A model generated the notes under the pieces. That model saw only the letters and a program-made list of their open reading frames with translations, made no database searches and was not told where the DNA came from. From positions 364,384 through 428,383 of the forward strand of contig NW_005434652.1 in the NCBI RefSeq assembly GCF_000315625.1: 64,000 nucleotides of DNA, written 5' to 3'. Of this stretch, positions 11,440-21,050 are shown piece by piece. The position numbers were made by a program, and so were the translations under genes. The stretch's first letter is position 1. The number at the start of each line of letters is the position of its first letter. The stretch comes from Guillardia theta CCMP2712 (taxonomy: Eukaryota > Cryptophyceae > Pyrenomonadales > Geminigeraceae).

Positions 11440-12593
11440 TCAAAGCAAGGGGTCGCTTCCCCACAAGTCATCCTCTCCATACGAACGGCCGACCCAAAAG
11501 ATGCCGGAGGAAACGAAGATGAAGACAGACTGCACGATGGCAGCAATGGCCTGTTGACGGCCCGTTAGATCAGGCAAGGGAGCCAACAACTGCCGCTCAC
11601 TGGTTCATGATGCAGCGCAGGATCGCGCATGTAGACGTCGAGAAGAACCCAAACGCTGAGGATGATGGAGGTGAGACCAGCGAGCATGCCGACGAACAAC
11701 CAGATCTTGAGGGCAGTAGGCGAGGCCCCTTCCACCATCTCCGCGTAGGACATGGAAAGTTGATAGGGCTCCACTGTGTTCACCATGAACAGCGCAACTG
11801 CTCCGAGCACCTGGTCGCACAGAAGTCAGCGGAAGCTCTTGGACGACTTTCCTACTCACCCCTGGCAGGTAGACCAGCGCAGGTCGTCCAGTGATGGCAG
11901 GCCATTGAGGAGGGGCTGGAGTAGTCATCTGCAAGGAGGAGAGGAGGGTCACAGGAGAGACGGAGCCAGTACTGGCACAAGGAAGGGATGCTGCTACAGC
12001 AGAATAGTTTGCTATCACTGGGGGTGTGGAGGGGCACCAAGAGTGGTAGAAAGGCATGATTCAATGGTAGTCAAGAGGAGAGGGAAAAAGTATGGGGAGG
12101 CAGAGCAAACAGCAAGTTGTCCGCATGTTTGTACCAGAAGGACATTTCTGTCAGAAGCGTGTGCAATTGTCTGGTTGTTCGGAGGCTTTCCCCATGCACA
12201 GATGTCATCTACATTCACCCGGTCCAAACACGCTGAATGAACCAAGTAAGTTTCCAACAGCTCGACAAGTGCAATAGCGAGCAAACAAGCGAGGACCAAG
12301 TAAAATTTGAGATAGATATATCAAGACATCAGGAGGTACTCACTGTTGTATTGGATAATGCTGTCTATGAAAACAAGCCATGCCTGGACATTTGCATCAT
12401 CAGACTTGAAACTCCTACGGAACATCGCCCCCCCACAATCCCCCCTACCCCCTACCCCCTTACCCCTCCCCCTCACTGTTGCTCTTCCTCTTCTGCTCCC
12501 ATTCTTCGCTTTCTCTCTCTCGTCCTCTTCCTCGCTCACCACTCCGAACGCCATCCCTGCCACTAGGCATGTCGCCCGCCGCGTATCCTCCAT
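11440..12593 (-). CDS. TMEM50: TMEM50/UPF0220 family membrane protein
   Basis: Small four-helix membrane protein family (human TMEM50A/B, yeast Vps68), found in endomembranes and of poorly defined function. Minus-strand exons give MEDTRRATCLVAGMAFGV, then AWLVFIDSIIQYNS (helix 1, the family's W-x-x-x-ID signature). Next come ITGRPALVYLPG with GAVALFMVNTVEPYQLS (helix 2), ALKIWLFVGMLAGLTSIILS (helix 3) and finally AIAAIVQSVFIFVSSGIFWV ending GRSYGEDDLWGSDPLL. The order and spacing match TMEM50 throughout, including the IWLFVG and final GR-x-x-x-DLW. An intron donor in HHEP/GTGAGC joins the last exon. The start may lie further upstream. A G-run island at 12418-12482 sits in the first intron. 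Confidence 0.85.
12418..12482. other. G-run island (class A), copy 3, intronic
   Basis: C runs joined by TA (CCCCCCTACCCCCTACCCC) on the plus strand, so G runs on the transcribed strand of TMEM50, inside its first intron. Confidence 0.55.
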
Positions 12594-12889
12594 TGCAACT
12601 CCCCTTCATGAAAAAAAAGTAACTGTAAAACAAGAGGTCAGTGGGGGGAAGGGGGCTTCGGGCGAACAAAGATGGGATCTATGGCCAGCAGGATGGAGGA
12701 GGAGCGACAGCAGGAGAAGAGTGAGAAGAACACGCGTGCTTCTGCTCTCCTTCGCCTCCCTTACATGATCCTCATGAGAATCAACACTCACCACAGCATG
12801 CTGCATTGCTTCGCTGTGCTTCGCTGCCCTGTGTGCCAAAAGTCTCCTAGTTGACCCTCCGCATTGAGCTGATTGAATTCTTTATGCAT

Positions 12890-14220
12890 CGCAGTGGACG
12901 GCTTCGATTTTGAGAAGGCAGTTTCTCGACAATTTCAAGAACAGATCAACGCCATCACGAGTCTTGACGGAGGTTTCTTGTGCCGTGTATCGAAGTTTAT
13001 CGTGTCCTTGTAACCCCGTCTTCCTCCAGCGCTTGGTGAAGACGGGTTGAAGTCTATTTCATACCCAGACGGCGGAATGTAACAAATTGCTGTGAATGAT
13101 TATTATGCTCGTGACGCTGGTTACGCAAGATATCGAGGAGAAGTTCGGAACAGCATGTGGCATGGAAAGGGTTCGTGGATTGCCTTGATTCGTCGATTTA
13201 TTAAGAGGCCTTCAGGCAAGCTGCTGCATGCGAATGGAGACATCTATGAGGGAGATTTCTTGCATGATGCGAAGAATGGTGAGGGCGTCATGGTAGAAGC
13301 GAACGGTGATCACATACGATCAGCGACCATGTCCACTTGTAAGGCTGGATACAGGTCGCAGGTACAAGGGAGAATGGAAAGACAACGAGCCATGTGGAAA
13401 GGGAAGCTACATCTTTGTGAATGGTGCGAAGATGTCTCGACTACTGTCCGCAAACTCCTTCCTTCCTCCATCCTTGTCCTTGTGCTCCTGCTTTCCTCCC
13501 TCCCGTTGTGGAGATTGCATTTCGTGTCCTCACCGTCGCAATGACAGGCGATGAGTATGAAGGGGAAGTCAGCAATGGCAAGTTTCAGGGGAGCGGCAGG
13601 TACACTTGGAAAGGTACAAGTCTGAAGAGAACGGTAGCGGATGTTCTAACGAGCAATCGACAGACGGGCGAGTCTATCAGGGAGAGTGGTACCAGTCAAA
13701 GATGCACGGCAAAGGATGCTTCATGTCTACCGCTCCTTGAAGCTGTGCAGCGCCTCCTTATCTCTTGCTCTAGGTATGTGAATGGCGATTCCTATGACGG
13801 CGACTGGTATGAAGGTAACTGAGCGCCGCTGGAACCGCTGGAACTCACTCTGTCTTGACGTTCTCAAGACCAAAAGCATGGAGCCGGCTACTTGGTTGAG
13901 GGCAGGCTGGAACACTCTGTGTTTTACAATCAAGGTGAAGGGGCAAGATTGCACTTTCTCTTGTGCTCACTTTGTCTGTCCTCGCAGGAAAGCTCGTGGC
14001 ATATGGCAAGAGGTATTACTGCTTTCTGTCGTTGTATTCTCTAAGTGAGTCTTCTGCAAGGTGTAATACTTCAAAGTTTTCTCTACCGCGGGTATTCGTG
14101 GTGGCATGTTTGAACAGACGGGCTGACTTGTGGTGTGTAGATGGTTATGAAAGAAGACGCGGTGAACCAGTAGGAAGAGCTCTTTCTGCTTCTGTACATC
14201 AATCCTTTAGATTAATCTAG
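12890..14220 (+). CDS. MORN-repeat protein
   Basis: MORN repeats bind phospholipid or act as membrane-cytoskeleton rulers and are common in flagellar and basal-body proteins. Repeats are seen in order across several short exons: GLKSISYPDGGIYRGEVRNS (spliced across 13077/13129), HANGDIYEGDFLHDAKNGEG, GRRYKGEWKDNEPCGKGSY, GDEYEGEVSNGKFQGSGRY, GRVYQGEWYQSKMHGKG, GDSYDGDWYEG and QKHGAGYLVEGRLEHSVFY. The 5' part (DFEKAVSRQFQEQINAITS) is helical and its first exon is uncertain. The stop is at 14218-14220 if the final exon is read as DGYERRRGEP. No membrane segment is seen. Confidence 0.75.
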
Positions 14221-14321
14221 TCAAAAACCTCCAATATCCTCGCTCCTTCGGAACTCTCTGAATAGTAATTTATATCTCTTGACTTGTGTTGGTGGACGAG
14301 ACATCATTCTCCAAGTGCTCG

Positions 14322-15761
14322 TCATCTGAGATATTCAGTTGACTTCGAGTCAATCTCATACTCCTGCATCAAGTGTGCCTGCAGAGCAACCTCGTACTGG
14401 GCCGCCTGCATATGCAGCGGATCAAACGTATCCTTGCACAATATTGGAAAGCAAACCTCCGCTTCCCTCTCTAAAGCAACCTCTAGGTCGCGCAAGGCTT
14501 CACATCTTGACTTCAGCTGTCACTCGTACATCAGTGACTGGCATCAGCACCGCACCCTGACATCCAGACCTTGTCGAGGTAGGCGACCATCTGGTTTCTG
14601 ATCGCGAACAGCTCCCTTGACCTCCGGCCGGCGTTATCGTACAGCACGTTGACTTTGCTGCGACACAGCGTCAGTGAAACTCACAAGGAGAGAAAGTTTC
14701 TCTACCTTTCAAGGGCTAGCAGGATGTCTACATTCTTCATCTTCAGCTCTTTCAGCTTTTGCACTTCACGGACTGCAGGTACAAGTGAACACCAGCAGCA
14801 GGGACGGAGCAAGGTCAAGGACCAGCCTTGTCGACATAAGAGGTTATCCTTCCCTCGGATGCATTGATCTGCAGGACTAGTCAGTCAAAATCGGCAAGAT
14901 GGCAACAACAACAAGAAGAACAATGACAACAACAAGGACAACAACAAGGACAACAACAAGGACAACAACAAGAAGAACAACAAGATCAACCTTCTCCGAG
15001 TGATCCTTTTGAAGTTGGAGAACTTTGAAAGTGATACCCAGTGCTCGTATCATTTCTTTCTCCTTCTGCGCCATTTCCTCTGCCTTCTTGTTTGAGACTT
15101 CCTCCATGTACAGCGTTCTTTGCTTGAGAGAGTCAAGAACATCGACTGAGGGTCCTGCTGCTCCTCGCTTCTGGGCTGTTTCATGCTTCATCTTCAGCAG
15201 CTTGACCTCCTCTTCTAACTGTACAAGCTTGTTGGTGCTGACTTTCTGGATCTCTGCCTTGCTCTTGTCCAGTTCTTCCAGCGCTTCCTTGGTCTTTCTG
15301 TAATCTCTCTCAGCCTGCTGCCTGCTCTGCTTCTCGTTATCGACAATCCTCTGCAGCTTGAGAACATGCTCCTGAAGGACATCCCTGTCTTCTTCGATGA
15401 TCCTCAGTCGATTCCTCATGTCCTCGAAATATCTTTCAGATTCCTCGGGGGTGATGTCTTCATACGCGAATGCCCCAACCTTTGATATCTCATCTTCGAT
15501 CCCCCGTTTCAACTCCAGCACAGATCGATGGGCGGACCGTTCGCTCTCCACCAGTGACTGTCGGCGAGAGTGGGCCCCTTGCTCCTCAGAGTCGAACCTG
15601 AGATCATCGGCCCATGAGAGCACGTCTCCTCCTCCTCCCCATCTTCCCTCCTGCTCCTCAGGAAGTTGGCTCAACCAGGCGTCCTCGCTCTCCCTCCCCT
15701 GCTCCTCAAGCTCCTCCCACATCCCTTCCCCGGGCTCCATGGTGGGTCCGTTAAACTTCAT
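14322..15761 (-). CDS. Coiled-coil protein
   Basis: Exon 1 is 15761-14991 (257 codons) from MKFNGPTMEPGEG; an in-frame ATG at 15770 is an alternative. It is acidic and Trp-containing at first, then a long heptad coiled coil (SERYFEDMRNRLRIIEEDRD, LKLQRIVDNEKQSRQQAERD, KQRTLYMEEVSNKKAEEMAQ). After an intron holding a CAACAACAAGGA repeat, further exons give QINASEGRITSYVDK, VQKLKELKMKNVDILLALE, SKVNVLYDNAGRRSRELFAI and EALRDLEVALEREAEV, ending YEIDSKSTEYLR at the TGA 14324-14322. No named domain. The protein is probably a structural or centrosome/flagellum component, by composition only. Confidence 0.75.
14925..14988. repeat. CAACAACAAGGA 12-bp tandem repeat
   Basis: Four to five copies of a 12-base unit lie directly after the exon 1 donor of the coiled-coil gene. 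Read through, they would code Val/Leu repeats on the minus strand, but the GT donor at 14990-14989 places them in the intron. Confidence 0.75.
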
Positions 15762-15774
15762 CGCCCTCATGCTC

Positions 15775-16140
15775 CCGCCCCGGCAGCCTCGCCCTGAGCC
15801 TCGCCTCACCGGGCCCGGGGCCTCGTGCCGCACCGCCGGGCCTTAGCCTGCTCAGGCCAGCGGCTCATTCAACCGTCAACGGTCCGAGCGCAGTGCTGAG
15901 TCACGGGGCCTGACTCAGTGCTCTGCTGGGCCCGCACTAGGGTCTTCTGACTCCCGAGGTCCTCTGAGGCTTCCGGCTGAGACCGTACGGGCGGCCCCCC
16001 CGCGCCAATCCCCGGCCCAGTTCGGGGAATTGAACCCGGAACTTCGGATCCGATCTGTCGAACTTTCATCCGATCGGCGGCCCGGGTCGGCCGGGCCGGG
16101 GCCATCAGGCCGCCGCCTGCCGCCGGGCAGCGCACTCTGG
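15775..16140. other. GC-rich palindromic island (class B), copy 1
   Basis: Sharp rise in G+C with many GGCC/GGGCCC words and GTCAC/GACTC words, lying between two divergently transcribed coiled-coil genes. It could act as their shared promoter, but the same texture occurs away from promoters. A segment near 16026-16045 resembles a tRNA T-arm but has no tRNA around it. Confidence 0.5.
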
Positions 16141-16372
16141 CAGCTCCACTCAGTGACTAGAAATTTTGGTAGACTAGTCGGAGAACAAACTTCGGATTTC
16201 TTTTGAAGAGAAATCTGTTTTGAACATCAGTCAACTCGTAGCGTTTGACTGGAATCTCAGGTTCATTTGAAATGTTTCTCTGTATATTTCAAAAGCAGGA
16301 GAAAAATTGCGAGAATGCCGTGCCTTGTGATTTCCGCGGGAGTGGCGGGAAGGCGGGAGAGGGTAACAAGGC

Positions 16373-17767
16373 ATGGCAGCGGGTAACAGGGAGATGCGTG
16401 CTCCCCTTGCGGTGATCGCCGAGCCCATTGGCATCGTAAACATACAAAGATCGAACTATAAAGGAGATGTGTCAACTTGCAAAGCTGGTAGTGTGCAGAC
16501 ACCATTGCAGGAACTGCGGATTCATCCATGGCAGCTGTTTTCGGAAGTCGAAGTTGGCGAGAAGCAGTCGAAAAAGAGAAAGACGATTTGGCCCGCGGAT
16601 CCAGAGCATGCAAACAAGCTCATTCTTATATTTGCTAAGGCCTGGTTGGACATGCCCTCTTCGATTGTTGAGAAAAATCCGCAAATCCACTGGACGCAGT
16701 TGCTTAATGCTGTTTCGGGCAAGGATCCCTTGATTAACGAAATACCTTGGAAATTAGCGCAAACGAAGTTTAACCAATACACTGTCGTTGTTCGCAAGGA
16801 GTTAGCACTGTCTCATGACAATTTCAGTGATCCGTTGCAATGTGATTGGTACCAGACTTGGAGCGAAGTTTTGAAAAGGCTTGACCGTGTTCTTGATGAG
16901 AAGAGAAGGCTGCGAGAAGATAATCAAGAACCATGCAAGGTCCTGCAAATTGCCCTGCATTGTCAATCACGGAGGAGAAGCGATGGACAACAGTTTGAAT
17001 CGAGGGAGCAGGCGGTCAAACAGAGAGAGAAACTTGTGCAAGAGCAAGAACGGATGATGAAGAACCGGGAGCAGGCTGTTCAGCAAAGGGAGGCAGCGAT
17101 CAAGAACAGAGAGAAGGAAGTGATCGGGAGAGAAGAGACCGTGAACTACCTGCAGCAAAGGTGCAAAGAGCTAGAAAAAAAGATCTCTAGCAAGGAGGAG
17201 GAGGTCCAGAAGAAGGAAGAAGGAGTGCGTAAGTCTCAACAGGAAGTTCAAGAGAAGTTAGAGGCTGCGCTCAAGGTGGAAGCTGAGGTGAAGCAGCGAG
17301 AGGAGGCAGTAGCAAAGAAGGAACAAGAAGCTCGACAGAAATCTGGAGGAACGGACTACAGCATGCGTGAAAAGGAGCAATTCATGTACATGAGGGAAAG
17401 GGAGTTGCTGATGAAGGAACAGATGATGTATGGAAGAGAGCTCGCGGTCAGCAAGAGAGAGCACACAGTCCATGAGGTGGATCAAAATTTGCGCAAGAAG
17501 GAACAAGAGCTCAATCTCAAAGAGAAATATGTACAAGACAGGTTGGATGCAGCGAAGGAAATGGAACAAACAGTCCGTTCACGAGAAATTACCTTGTACG
17601 ATGAAAGGACAAAGCATATGCAGACATTCATCGAAAACAAGGTTGAAAAAGATCGTGAAGAGCGAATGACAGAGTTTGCAAACTTTGCTCTGGTTGTCAA
17701 GCAGATGATGAGAGACGTTATCAAAGAAAGTGCAGAGAGAAATAAGGTTGTTCATGAACTCAAATAG
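16373..17767 (+). CDS. Intronless coiled-coil protein, 464 residues
   Basis: One uninterrupted frame from ATG 16373 to TAG 17765-17767. Residues about 1-180 look globular (PADPEHANKLILIFAKAWLD, WTQLLNAVSGKDPLINEIPW). Residues about 200-460 are a highly charged coiled coil with a recurring REQAV/REKL-type unit (for example SREQAVKQREKLVQEQERM and NREQAVQQREAAIKNREKEV), so the helix grew by internal repetition of an R-E-x-x-V-x-x-R-E heptad. There is no signal peptide, membrane segment or named domain. It is unusual among its neighbours in having no intron at this length. Confidence 0.8.
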   Translation: MAAGNREMRAPLAVIAEPIGIVNIQRSNYKGDVSTCKAGSVQTPLQELRIHPWQLFSEVEVGEKQSKKRKTIWPADPEHANKLILIFAKAWLDMPSSIVEKNPQIHWTQLLNAVSGKDPLINEIPWKLAQTKFNQYTVVVRKELALSHDNFSDPLQCDWYQTWSEVLKRLDRVLDEKRRLREDNQEPCKVLQIALHCQSRRRSDGQQFESREQAVKQREKLVQEQERMMKNREQAVQQREAAIKNREKEVIGREETVNYLQQRCKELEKKISSKEEEVQKKEEGVRKSQQEVQEKLEAALKVEAEVKQREEAVAKKEQEARQKSGGTDYSMREKEQFMYMRERELLMKEQMMYGRELAVSKREHTVHEVDQNLRKKEQELNLKEKYVQDRLDAAKEMEQTVRSREITLYDERTKHMQTFIENKVEKDREERMTEFANFALVVKQMMRDVIKESAERNKVVHELK

Positions 17768-18016
17768 TTAGCCCTATTCGTGAACATGTTCACAAGCTCG
17801 CTGCTAGTAAATTCTTATTTGATATCTGAGTGACAACTATCGCACTCTGATGATATGTGCTTAGAAAAAATACTCTCTATTGACCGCATGCTCACTCCCT
17901 CTACATTTTGCATCCCTTCACATAGACTGACCCACTCGTACAGGATGAGGACGAAGAGCTGTCAGGTTATGCCGACTAGTCGGCAGTGAATGATCGAAAG
18001 ACCGTCCAATTATATC
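17768..18016. other. Convergent 3' intergenic spacer
   Basis: Short AT-richer spacer between the stop of the intronless coiled-coil gene and the stop of MoaE. No gene seen. Confidence 0.5.
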
Positions 18017-18805
18017 TCATGCAGATGGATCGACGACACTCCCGTCTTTCCATGTCGCACCCGACTGACGATGATAGGAAGTATCAGCAAGAGCAAAGCG
18101 TGGCCAGATCCCGTCTTACCTCCCAAACCTCCTGCTTCCATATAGGAACCTGAGAGGGGAATGCTGTAAGACTTACCAACTCTATTGGGTATGACCTTTT
18201 TCTTGAGCCTGTCCATAATCTCGGCTGTTGCCTCGAATGTTTCTTTTCTATGTATCCCAATCACCTTGCAAACAGCACTTCAGGAGAGAAAAATTTGTCG
18301 TAATTCACCTGCACGAGCACTGAAGCATCGCCCACCGGAACCTCTCCAACTGAGTGGCGAATTCGGACGAAGAGTAGCTGATGGCGATCCATGGCTTCTT
18401 GAGCAATCTGCTGAAGCATCTGGACGCAAGATCAAACCTCATGATGTTTGACTGGAGCTCCAAGAGAACCTTGGTGGCCATACTCTCTTTTGCTTCATAT
18501 CCTGTGGATGCCTTTGTCAGGCCCAGCCTTCCCATCAAAATTCACGCACTCAGCAACTTCAATATGCCATGAGAAGCACTTTCTTCATGTCTAGTCCCTG
18601 AGGGAATTTCAATGGATACCGAACGAGTGGACATGCTGCATACGTCCAAGGAACGCATTCTCCCCTCCTCCTTGCCTACACAGCCATATCAATCATCAGC
18701 CGTACGACTCACAGGAAGCAAATTCAACCTGTAGAATGGCGGTTCCTCGTAATTGACCGGCCCGTTAACAAGGGATACATCAACAGACTTGTCTTCTGTC
18801 GACAT
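18017..18805 (-). CDS. MOCS2B: Molybdopterin synthase large subunit (MoaE/MOCS2B)
   Basis: Catalytic subunit that converts precursor Z (cPMP) to molybdopterin, using sulfur carried on the MoaD C-terminus; cytosolic in eukaryotes. ATG at 18805 starts MSTEDKSVDVSLVNGPVNYE. Following segments align with MOCS2B in order: GENAFLGLAECVNFDGK, YEAKESMATK joined by an intron to MLQQIAQEAMDRHQ, RHSVGEVPVGDASVLVQ, VIGIHRKETFEATAEIMDRL, VPIWKQEVWE with the conserved PIWK lysine, and a 16-codon last exon SGATWKDGSVVDPSA ending at 18017. One problem: between FDGK and YEAKE (about 18495-18525) the frame slips by one base with no GT-AG intron visible, so a sequencing error, an odd splice or a real frameshift must be assumed there. 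It lies 64 bases after the MoaD stop on the same strand. Confidence 0.85.
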
Positions 18806-18869
18806 TGGAATCACCCAGGCCAGAACTACAGGACAGATCAACAAAATCATCTATCAGAGTTATCTCAAC

Positions 18870-19272
18870 CTATCCACCACTGATCGGAGGAATGAATGCA
18901 ATGTCGTCGGTTTCCTTCAGATCGAGTCTATCTTCAGGCAGGACGTAGTTGTCATTCACTGCGAGATAAGCACTGATGAATTGTGTCATGTTGCAGTGTG
19001 TATTTGACTTCCTTACCTATCTTTCAACACCCTCAGCTTCGGCTCAACCTTGCAATGCCCAAATTCAGATAGAAAGACAAAGAAAGTCTCCTAAAAGACC
19101 TCAAAGACGTGGTTCTCTAAGAAATCTCTACACAATATGCTCGATCCCTCCAGTCTGCTAGAATCGTCAGTTTTCCAACCTTCTCTTGCGTTTGGTCGTA
19201 CCTGCAGGTTATGTACAAAGATCCTCCTGCGAGCTCCTTAGCCTTGGCAAATAGATGAACCTTCACTTCCAT
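18870..19272 (-). CDS. MOCS2A: Molybdopterin synthase small subunit (MoaD/MOCS2A)
   Basis: Ubiquitin-fold sulfur carrier; its C-terminal Gly-Gly is thiocarboxylated and inserts into MoaE. Exons 19272-19202, 19154-19100, 19048-19017 and 18972-18870 have GT-AG borders and matching phases, giving 86 residues, the family's usual size. It begins MEVKVHLFAKAKELAGGS (the MoaD first strand and FAKAKELAG motif), continues LEGSSILCRDFLENHVFE and AYLAVNDNYVLPEDRLDL, and ends ETDDIAFIPPISGG directly before TAG at 18872-18870. The free terminal GG is the functional hallmark. MoaE follows on the same strand, the same order as in MOCS2. Confidence 0.93.
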
Positions 19273-19549
19273 CCACCTAGAGAAATCAAATCAACCGCGG
19301 CTTCTTACACGCAAACTGAGAAAGTTGTTTGCGGCATTCAAGGATCCATGTAAAACACCATGAAAGGAGTGAAATGAGTGTAGTAGTCCACTCTCTATCC
19401 TTCAATCTTCTTGCCGGTCTCCTCTCCTCTCCCCTCACTCGAAACTCATCTCCTCTCCCCTCGTGCCTCCTCCCATTCCTGCCGTCGTGAACATCCGACT
19501 GGTGGATCACCATCGTGTGGAAAGGTTTCAACGACCACCGGGTCATATG

Positions 19550-20660
19550 CGTTATTTCTACCGATGATTTGGAGGTAGGGTGATAGTAAAGAAGTGTAGT
19601 GGGGTCCGAGGGGTCTGCGGGGTAGGGTTGTCCAAGCTTGTAGGCTGGGTGGGTCGAGAACATTAGGGGAGGAGGGGGTTGGGGTGGGGTGGGATTCAGT
19701 TAGATCAGGGTAAGTCATTTGCAAATAAGGGGTGGTAGTGTGAGAGCACATATATAAAATCAGAGTAGGTAGGGTTTCTCGATAAGAGAACAGTAAAATG
19801 GAATTTGGGGGTAGGGGTAGTAATTTTTATACTGTAGGGGTGGGGAGAAAACGACTTAACCAGCAGGGAAGGGTGGGGTTATCAACATTCTGTCCAAGGG
19901 GGTCAGACGGAGATTGAAGGGTGGGTGGATTTTTAAATTTTGAAAGGGGTACTGTGATAAGAGGTAAAAAGTATACTAGGGTAGGGGTATCTAGGTGATG
20001 TCTAAAGGGTAGGGTGGTTGTTGGACGGAGCACCAGTAGTAAGGTCGACCCGAGGTCCTCTAGGAGGTAGGGCGATTGCGCGATGATAGTAGGGGTGGGT
20101 ACCATTTTACTGTTTCGTCGTGGGTACTATTCCCCAGAAATTTTATGGTGGGGTAGGTGGCTTCAACTAATAAGAAATGGTAGCGAGTATGGTAGGGTAT
20201 ATGTCAAGGGGGTGGTCTTGAAAGCCTGAACGAAGGGTAGGGAGCCGTTTTCGAGAGGTGGGGTATTGAGAATGTAGGGGGTACGGTACAATTCTCTACC
20301 GGTACCAAGATCGATTCTCTGGCTAGTAGTGGTCAGGGTGGAATAAAAAAATGGTTGAAGGTGGTAGGGGTACAAATTATGATATGTGTAGGTAGGGGTG
20401 GTGTAGGGGGGTCAGGGGGTATGCAAAGGTACTGGGATTGTGAGCAACTATGTACGTAGGGGGTTCGACAGGTAAAATTGCCGGGTGGGTGGTATGATGG
20501 TCCAAACCTCAGGGGTACATGGCTGGAATGTGGGGTTCTTATTTGCTTGGGGTGGAGAATCAGGGGAAAGGGTGGGGTTCATTCTATATAGATGGAGGGT
20601 GACTACAGGACAAAGGGGGTGCATATTTCCAAGGATAGGTAGGGGTAGTCTCAGCGCAAA
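19550..20660. other. G-run island (class A), copy 4, largest
   Basis: About 1.1 kb in which nearly every 20-40 bases carry a run such as GGGGTAGGGGTA, GTAGGTAGGG or GGTGGGGTGGG on the plus strand, with almost no matching C runs. Open frames on the minus strand are Pro/Thr/Ser/Leu low complexity. It sits between the molybdopterin synthase locus and the bHLH gene. No exact unit or fixed period is visible. Confidence 0.65.
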
Positions 20661-21050
20661 GGCCCGGAGGATGGCGAGGACGAGAGCAGAGCCGAGAGTA
20701 AGCGAGGAGGAGAGGAGGAGGAGGAGGAGGAGGTAGAGGGAACCTGAAGCTTGAGGAAACAAACTCATCAAGACTGTGCGAGCCTGGGGCCGTGCTCTTA
20801 GCCTCCTTCAGTGTCCAGATAAGTTGTACATTGTCCTGGTTGTGTTTATCCAGCTTTGGACGGCATCAGAGTGGGAGATACAGCAGGACGGGGGTTGGCG
20901 GCACATTTCCAGCATTTGCGATCTTCTTGTTCAGTTACGAATCTAAAGTAGCGTACACCAGAAAACAGTTTTTCTGGCCCCTTCTGGTCGAAGCGCTTCC
21001 CAAGGAAAGGAGCCCTGCGTTGTCGAAAAACTTGGATATATTTGACTAGG
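20661..21050. other. Upstream region of bHLH gene
   Basis: Contains a GGA microsatellite at 20704-20735 and then ordinary sequence up to the start codon. Presumed promoter; no motif is identified with confidence. Confidence 0.45.

Noticed and set aside
13092-13130. Start of the MORN protein at an apparent first codon at 13092
   Set aside because: Splicing AT/GTAACA to AAG/ATATCG joins two MORN halves in frame, so this stretch is intron.
16020-16095. tRNA-like T-arm on the minus strand (GGGTTCAATTCCCC)
   Set aside because: The stem has a mismatch and no anticodon arm, D-arm or acceptor stem fits at tRNA spacing. It is probably part of the GC-rich palindromic texture.
19827-20771. Minus-strand frames of 70-107 codons in the big G-run island
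   Set aside because: They are Pro/Thr/Ser/Leu-rich from reading C runs and TAC triplets; no start context, splice joins or domain support them.
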